Source: Candidatus Delongbacteria bacterium (lineage in GTDB: Bacteria > Bacteroidota > Bacteroidia > Bacteroidales > ML635J-15). From it: 10,474 nt of DNA. The stretch lies in assembly GCA_027858215.1 (NCBI GenBank), contig JAQIDD010000029.1:1-10474 (forward strand). The letters are read 5' to 3'. This document shows positions 7,312 to 10,474 of the stretch, piece by piece; positions within the stretch are counted from its first letter, which is position 1; each line of letters begins with the position of its first letter. The notes below the pieces were generated by a model. That model made no database searches, was not told the origin of the DNA, and saw only the letters and a list, made by a program, of their open reading frames with translations. Both the position numbers and the translations under genes were made by a program.

Positions 7312-8419
7312 TTATCCAAATCCCTGGAGAATTGCAGCCAATAATATACCAAGGTAATTTCCTATGGCATATCCGACAATGCCAACGGTAAGGCCTGAGA
7401 TGATAATTTGTTTGTTTTTCAGTACACCGGCAATTACCGGAACAAAAGGCGGGGAACATATCAGGGCTGTGGCTGTAATGATAGTGGTATCAGTATCAAT
7501 CTTAAACATGGCAGATAACAGGACATGAAAAATAAAGGTTCCTGCTATGACGCTTGCCACAAACCAAAACAGGGCAGGGGATATGTTGATAAAATCCTCT
7601 ATTTTTACCATAGATGCCACAGTAATGCTGAAAACAAGAATCAAATACATTCCCCCTTCAAAGCTTTTTTGGATTTTATTCAATGATTTTATGGTACTGC
7701 CAATAAGGCTAAGTGTGGTTATGCTTAATATCACAACCAGCATGGATATCCCGCCAGTCAGCAGAAAACTTACCCCAACAGATATCCCGGCAATGGCAAC
7801 AGATGCAGCGAATGCCTTCATGAACCCCAGAAAATAAGTTTTATATGGTTCGGGCGTTTCATTGTTATACTCAATTTTGTATTTATAGGCATCTTTTTCT
7901 TCCTGAATACGGGTAAAATCCAGGATAGTAATTTACTTCCCGTACTCATGATAATAAGTAAGACAATGGCGCTGAAAAAAATATCATACGTATTTACCAT
8001 TAAATAGATTTCAGGGCTGATGTCGAGGGCTGTTTGTATGGATGCTAAATTGGGAGTGCCTACCTGCCAGATTCGGGTAAAAGATCTCCGTAGAAATACC
8101 AGGATGACAGAACAACACCAACCAGGGCTATAATGGCAAGTAACATGCTTAAAAAAGTGCGGCCTGCCATCTTTATCCAGTTTTTGATGCTGGATTTGAA
8201 TAATAACAATGGTAAGGCCAGTGGAATGGTGGCGCTCGTTACAATATCCTGAACTTTTTCACTTCCTTCCGGAAGGATGTTGGTCAAACCGGCAATTAAC
8301 CCCAGGGCATAACACAATAGCACAGCACCAATGCGATCCAGAATTTTATATTTCTTTGTCAGCAACAGTATTATATACGGAGCAACCAGGTAGAATATGC
8401 TGAGCATTATTAATTTCAT
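7312..8419 (-). pseudogene. DUF819 family integral membrane protein gene, broken by two frame changes
   Basis: Three consecutive frames together give one DUF819 (YjcL-like) membrane protein of about 368 residues. Frame one (8419 to TAG at 8060) gives 119 residues with four hydrophobic segments, including TSATIPLALPLLLF, and ends YGDLLPESG. Frame two (from 8063) begins VGTPNLASIQTALDISPEIYLM and runs to about 7914. Frame three (from about 7911, RIQEEKDAYKYKIEYNNETPEPY) runs to the stop at 7312 and contains the C-terminal membrane segments. The first break coincides with loss of about a dozen residues of the family's Gly-rich VGVYTGGTPN motif. The second, in a CCCG run near 7911, looks like a single-base loss. 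The start lies four bases after the stop of the upstream hydrolase gene, so the two were probably translated together. The family is an uncharacterised multi-pass membrane protein and I assign no substrate. Confidence 0.8.
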
Positions 8420-8423
8420 GCTG

Positions 8424-9188
8424 TCATTTTATGTTCAACGATAATCCGTCATGCGCAAGATGGATATTGGGTGGCAGTTTCTTTTCAATTTCCTTGTGTA
8501 AGCCTATTTTATGGCTCATGTGGATAAAATATGCTTTTTCTGGGGCAAATTCCCTGATCAGTCCAAGCGCTTCATCAAGCGAAAAATGTGATATATGTGG
8601 TTTTTGCCTGAGTGCATTTAACACAATGACCCTGGACCCTTTGATTTTTTCTTTTTCTTCCCCGCTGATGTAATTTGCATCGGTAATGTAAGTGAAATTA
8701 TCAATGCGGAAGCCCAAAATCGGGAGTTTGTAATGCATTGCCCTGACAGGGGTTACTCTGATGTCATCAATATAAAAGTCTTTTTCTGAAATGGTATGTA
8801 TATTGATTTTAGGGCTGCCCGGGTATTGATTGGCTCCAAATGCATAGGGGAATGATGCGTTAAGCGTCTTCTGGACATTCTTTTCCGCATATACATCAAC
8901 GGGTTGTTTTGTGATGAAGTTAAATGAACGCAGCTCATCCATGCCGGCAATATGATCCCTGTGCTCGTGCGTGTATAAGACAGCATCGAGGTGCATTACG
9001 TTTTCCCGCAACATTTGCTGGCGAAAGTCAGGCCCGGTATCAATAACCAGGCTTTTTCCCTCGTGCTCAATCAGGACAGATGTACGCAGGCGTTTGTCCT
9101 TTTTGTCTTTTGATTGACATACCTCGCACTGGCAACCGATGAGTGGTACGCCTACTGATGTGCCTGTTCCTAAAAAACGTACTCGCAA
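8424..9188 (-). CDS. PhnP-like metallo-beta-lactamase-fold hydrolase (TTG start)
   Basis: A 254-residue protein from the TTG at 9188. The metal-binding motif THEHRDH (His74, His76, Asp78, His79) sits after VIDTGPDFRQQML. An N-terminal Cys cluster, C19-x-C21-x2-C24, resembles the structural zinc site of PhnP. Further expected residues appear in AMHYKLPILGFR, YITDANY and YFIHMSHK. The family includes the phosphodiesterase PhnP and many uncharacterised cytoplasmic enzymes, so the substrate is unknown. The frame is open upstream to a stop at 9284 but has no ATG. The candidates are TTG at 9254 (276 residues) and TTG at 9188. I chose 9188 because the following RVRFLGTGTS aligns with the family's usual M-K-V-R-F start and gives normal length. 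The gene ends four bases before the DUF819 start. No clear TAnnTTTG box was found upstream. Confidence 0.85.
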   Translation of the reverse strand: MRVRFLGTGTSVGVPLIGCQCEVCQSKDKKDKRLRTSVLIEHEGKSLVIDTGPDFRQQMLRENVMHLDAVLYTHEHRDHIAGMDELRSFNFITKQPVDVYAEKNVQKTLNASFPYAFGANQYPGSPKINIHTISEKDFYIDDIRVTPVRAMHYKLPILGFRIDNFTYITDANYISGEEKEKIKGSRVIVLNALRQKPHISHFSLDEALGLIREFAPEKAYFIHMSHKIGLHKEIEKKLPPNIHLAHDGLSLNIK

Positions 9189-9307
9189 AGCAACCCTTTT
9201 TTTCTTTATCCGGCTAAGATAAGGAAATTTATTTATATCCAGTTGTGTTGTCAATTTGAGGATGATTTTGTAATTGAGACTTTATTTATACAGTCAAGCA
9301 AATTTTA

Positions 9308-9315
9308 TAACTTTG
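9308..9315 (+). promoter_or_regulatory. Probable -7 promoter box of the DUF985/SRPBCC pair (TAACTTTG)
   Basis: TAACTTTG matches TAnnTTTG and ends 40 bases before the ATG at 9356. It lies in the 167-base divergent spacer between the hydrolase start (9188) and the DUF985 gene. A -33 box is not clear. Confidence 0.4.
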
Positions 9316-9355
9316 GGCTTTGTGTTTGATTTAATTATTGTAAAAAATTATATAT

Positions 9356-9769
9356 ATGCAAACCCCTGCATTCTGGAAAAACCGTTATGGGATGGAGGCC
9401 CATCCAGAAGGAGGCTGGTTTTATGAAACCTTTTCCCCTTCATTAAAAAAGACAAAACGCTCCCTCTGTACATCCATGATGTATTTGTTGGAAGAGAATG
9501 ATTATTCAGCATTTCACAGGATAGAATCTGATGAATTGTGGCATTATTATGATGGGTCTGTGAATGTACTCCTGCATTGTTTAACGCCTGAAGGTGAATA
9601 TGATCTCAAGGAGTTAGGGGTACACAATAAGCAGGCCGTTCCATGTGTTTTGATTCCGGCCAATACATGGTTTGCGGCTGAGTTGGCACATAAGTCCGGG
9701 ACTTTTGCACTTTCCGGATGCACAGTGTCTCCCGTATTTGATTTTGATGATTTTGAAATGGCTGATTAG
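9356..9769 (+). CDS. DUF985 cupin-fold protein, ended early by an in-frame TAG
   Basis: A 137-residue protein of the DUF985 (cupin_5) family. Recognisable parts are MEAHPEGGWFYETF (13-26), MMYLLEENDYSAFHRIESDE and LWHYYDGSVNV (41-71) as the cupin metal or ligand face, and LIPANTWFAAEL (99-110). GCTVSPVFDFDDFEMAD at 121-137 has Val127 where the family usually has Gly. The TAG at 9767-9769 is followed in the same frame by 19 more codons (HKLAEQYPDYAFLIKRLSK) and then TAA at 9827-9829. That segment looks like the family's normal C-terminal helix, so the full gene would be 9356-9829. The function is unknown; related cupins bind small ligands or sugars. The SRPBCC gene begins ten bases after the TAA, so the two are probably co-transcribed. 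The stop could be a nonsense mutation, a sequence error or, less likely, a readthrough site. Confidence 0.85.
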   Translation: MQTPAFWKNRYGMEAHPEGGWFYETFSPSLKKTKRSLCTSMMYLLEENDYSAFHRIESDELWHYYDGSVNVLLHCLTPEGEYDLKELGVHNKQAVPCVLIPANTWFAAELAHKSGTFALSGCTVSPVFDFDDFEMAD

Positions 9770-9838
9770 CATAAGTTGGCCGAGCAGTACCCGGATTATG
9801 CCTTTTTGATAAAGCGTTTAAGTAAATAACCCATACCT

Positions 9839-10363
9839 ATGCATTCACTGAAGCAAACCTTTTTCGGGCTGATAATTGTTGTCGTGATATTTTTAGCGTG
9901 GGCAGCCATGTTGCCGAAAAAACTGGAATTAGCCAAATCCCGTACTTACAATACCACTGCTGATAGTTTATACACACATATATCCGCATTTGCAGGTTGG
10001 GAACATTGGTTCCCGTGGCAGGATCAAAATCTCGAAACCCACATAAAGGGTAAACCGGGATCTGGCCAAAGGCTTGAATGGAAACATCCTGAAGCGGGCA
10101 GGGGATATATGGAAATTTTATCATTGCGGGAGGACAGCTTGATTTGTCTCGAAATTGTTTTTGATGAAAATGCCGAGCCTGTTTTATCTGATCTGCATAT
10201 TATTCAGAAAGCTACGGGAGAAACCGAGCTCATCTGGCACCTTTATGACAGTATTCAATATGATTGGCCGATGGGGCGTATCAGGGCTTTCGCAATTAAA
10301 AAAATGGCAGGAAGGAATATTGAATCTGCTCTGGAAGACCTTCAATCTAACATGAAAAACTAA
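9839..10363 (+). CDS. SRPBCC-fold (polyketide cyclase/START-like) protein with N-terminal membrane anchor
   Basis: A 174-residue protein. One hydrophobic segment at residues 8-23 anchors it in the inner membrane. The remainder follows the SRPBCC pattern: an N-terminal strand with RTYNTTADSLYTHIS in place of the usual ligand-pocket start, the signature WEHWFPWQD at 54-62, then GSGQRLEWKHPEAGRGYMEI and TELIWHLYD strands. A final C-terminal helix (about 150-172) ends LEDLQSNMKN. Proteins of this type are common in Bacteroidota and mostly uncharacterised; a hydrophobic ligand is plausible but not shown. No catalytic motif can be named. The gene follows the DUF985 gene closely and probably shares its transcript. 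Its leader lacks a Shine-Dalgarno site, as is usual in this phylum. Confidence 0.8.
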   Translation: MHSLKQTFFGLIIVVVIFLAWAAMLPKKLELAKSRTYNTTADSLYTHISAFAGWEHWFPWQDQNLETHIKGKPGSGQRLEWKHPEAGRGYMEILSLREDSLICLEIVFDENAEPVLSDLHIIQKATGETELIWHLYDSIQYDWPMGRIRAFAIKKMAGRNIESALEDLQSNMKN

Positions 10364-10369
10364 TCACAA

Positions 10370-10474
10370 CTATACCGACACAGGCAAACAATTCTTACAA
10401 GCCCTAACACAATGGCCGTTTGAACAATCATTGTAATAATGACATTGTATCCATCCGTAATGCATATCACCGTT
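10370..10474 (-). CDS. Possible C-terminal end of a Cys-rich protein, running in from the right edge
   Basis: The minus strand is open from the window edge for 34 codons and ends at TAG (10370-10372), six bases after the convergent SRPBCC stop. It would encode a tail with five Cys in about 19 residues (C-x5-C-x4-C-x3-C-x2-C, within IQCHYYNDCSNGHCVRACKNC read as overlapping pieces). The pattern suits a metal or Fe-S site, or a disulfide-rich end. The frame is short and 34 open codons can arise by chance. I do not recognise the family. Confidence 0.3.
   Translation of the reverse strand, partial: NGDMHYGWIQCHYYNDCSNGHCVRACKNCLPVSV

Noticed and set aside
7312..8419. Programmed frameshifting to explain the DUF819 breaks
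   Set aside because: There is no slippery heptamer with a downstream structure at either break. The first break also lacks conserved residues, which frameshifting cannot restore.
10362..10433. Plus-strand frame after the SRPBCC stop reading NYTDTGKQFLQALTQWPFEQSL before TAA
   Set aside because: It has protein-like composition but no start codon and only about 24 codons. It could be a relic or chance, and it competes with the minus-strand Cys-rich frame.

Overview
The window looks like chromosomal DNA from a free-living, gliding- or marine-type member of the Bacteroidota. The evidence is a type IX secretion (T9SS) C-terminal sorting domain, Bacteroidota-style promoter boxes (TAnnTTTG), A-rich leaders without Shine-Dalgarno sites, and large secreted multidomain proteins whose N-terminal surface-protein and PKD modules are common in that phylum. 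I see no RNA gene, insertion sequence, CRISPR array, prophage or origin. No intergenic stretch exceeds about 215 bases.

Layout. From 1 to 2239 (minus strand, running off the left edge) lies a secreted adhesin or tail-fibre-like surface protein with Gly-Tyr repeats, a jelly-roll module and an 'AEFFP'-type C-terminal domain. A 213-base divergent promoter region, with a TATATTTG box facing each way, separates it from a plus-strand gene (2453-5923). That gene encodes a 1156-residue secreted GH18 glycosidase with CUB, concanavalin-like, FN3-like and PKD modules and a T9SS sorting tail. A convergent region with two hairpins (5924-6032) separates it from a minus-strand secreted C1-family (bleomycin hydrolase/PepC-like) peptidase (6033-7241).

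Upstream of the peptidase, also on the minus strand, is a tightly spaced pair: a PhnP-like metallo-beta-lactamase-fold hydrolase (8424-9188) and a broken DUF819 membrane protein gene (7312-8419). On the plus strand at the right end are a cupin-like DUF985 gene (9356) and an SRPBCC-fold membrane-anchored protein (9839-10363), probably co-transcribed. A short Cys-rich frame enters from the right edge on the minus strand.

The two large secreted proteins fit a lifestyle of polymer binding and degradation at the cell surface. The other genes look like ordinary metabolic or hypothetical genes and show no obvious joint pathway. I did not find a convincing new multi-gene system. The most notable feature is a cluster of lesions between about 6160 and 9770: a peptidase lacking its catalytic Asn, two frame breaks in DUF819 (one apparently removing a conserved Gly-rich motif), a hydrolase with no ATG start, and an in-frame amber codon 19 codons before the natural end of the DUF985 protein. 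The first 5.9 kb is free of such lesions. The cluster reflects either local gene decay or locally poor sequence.
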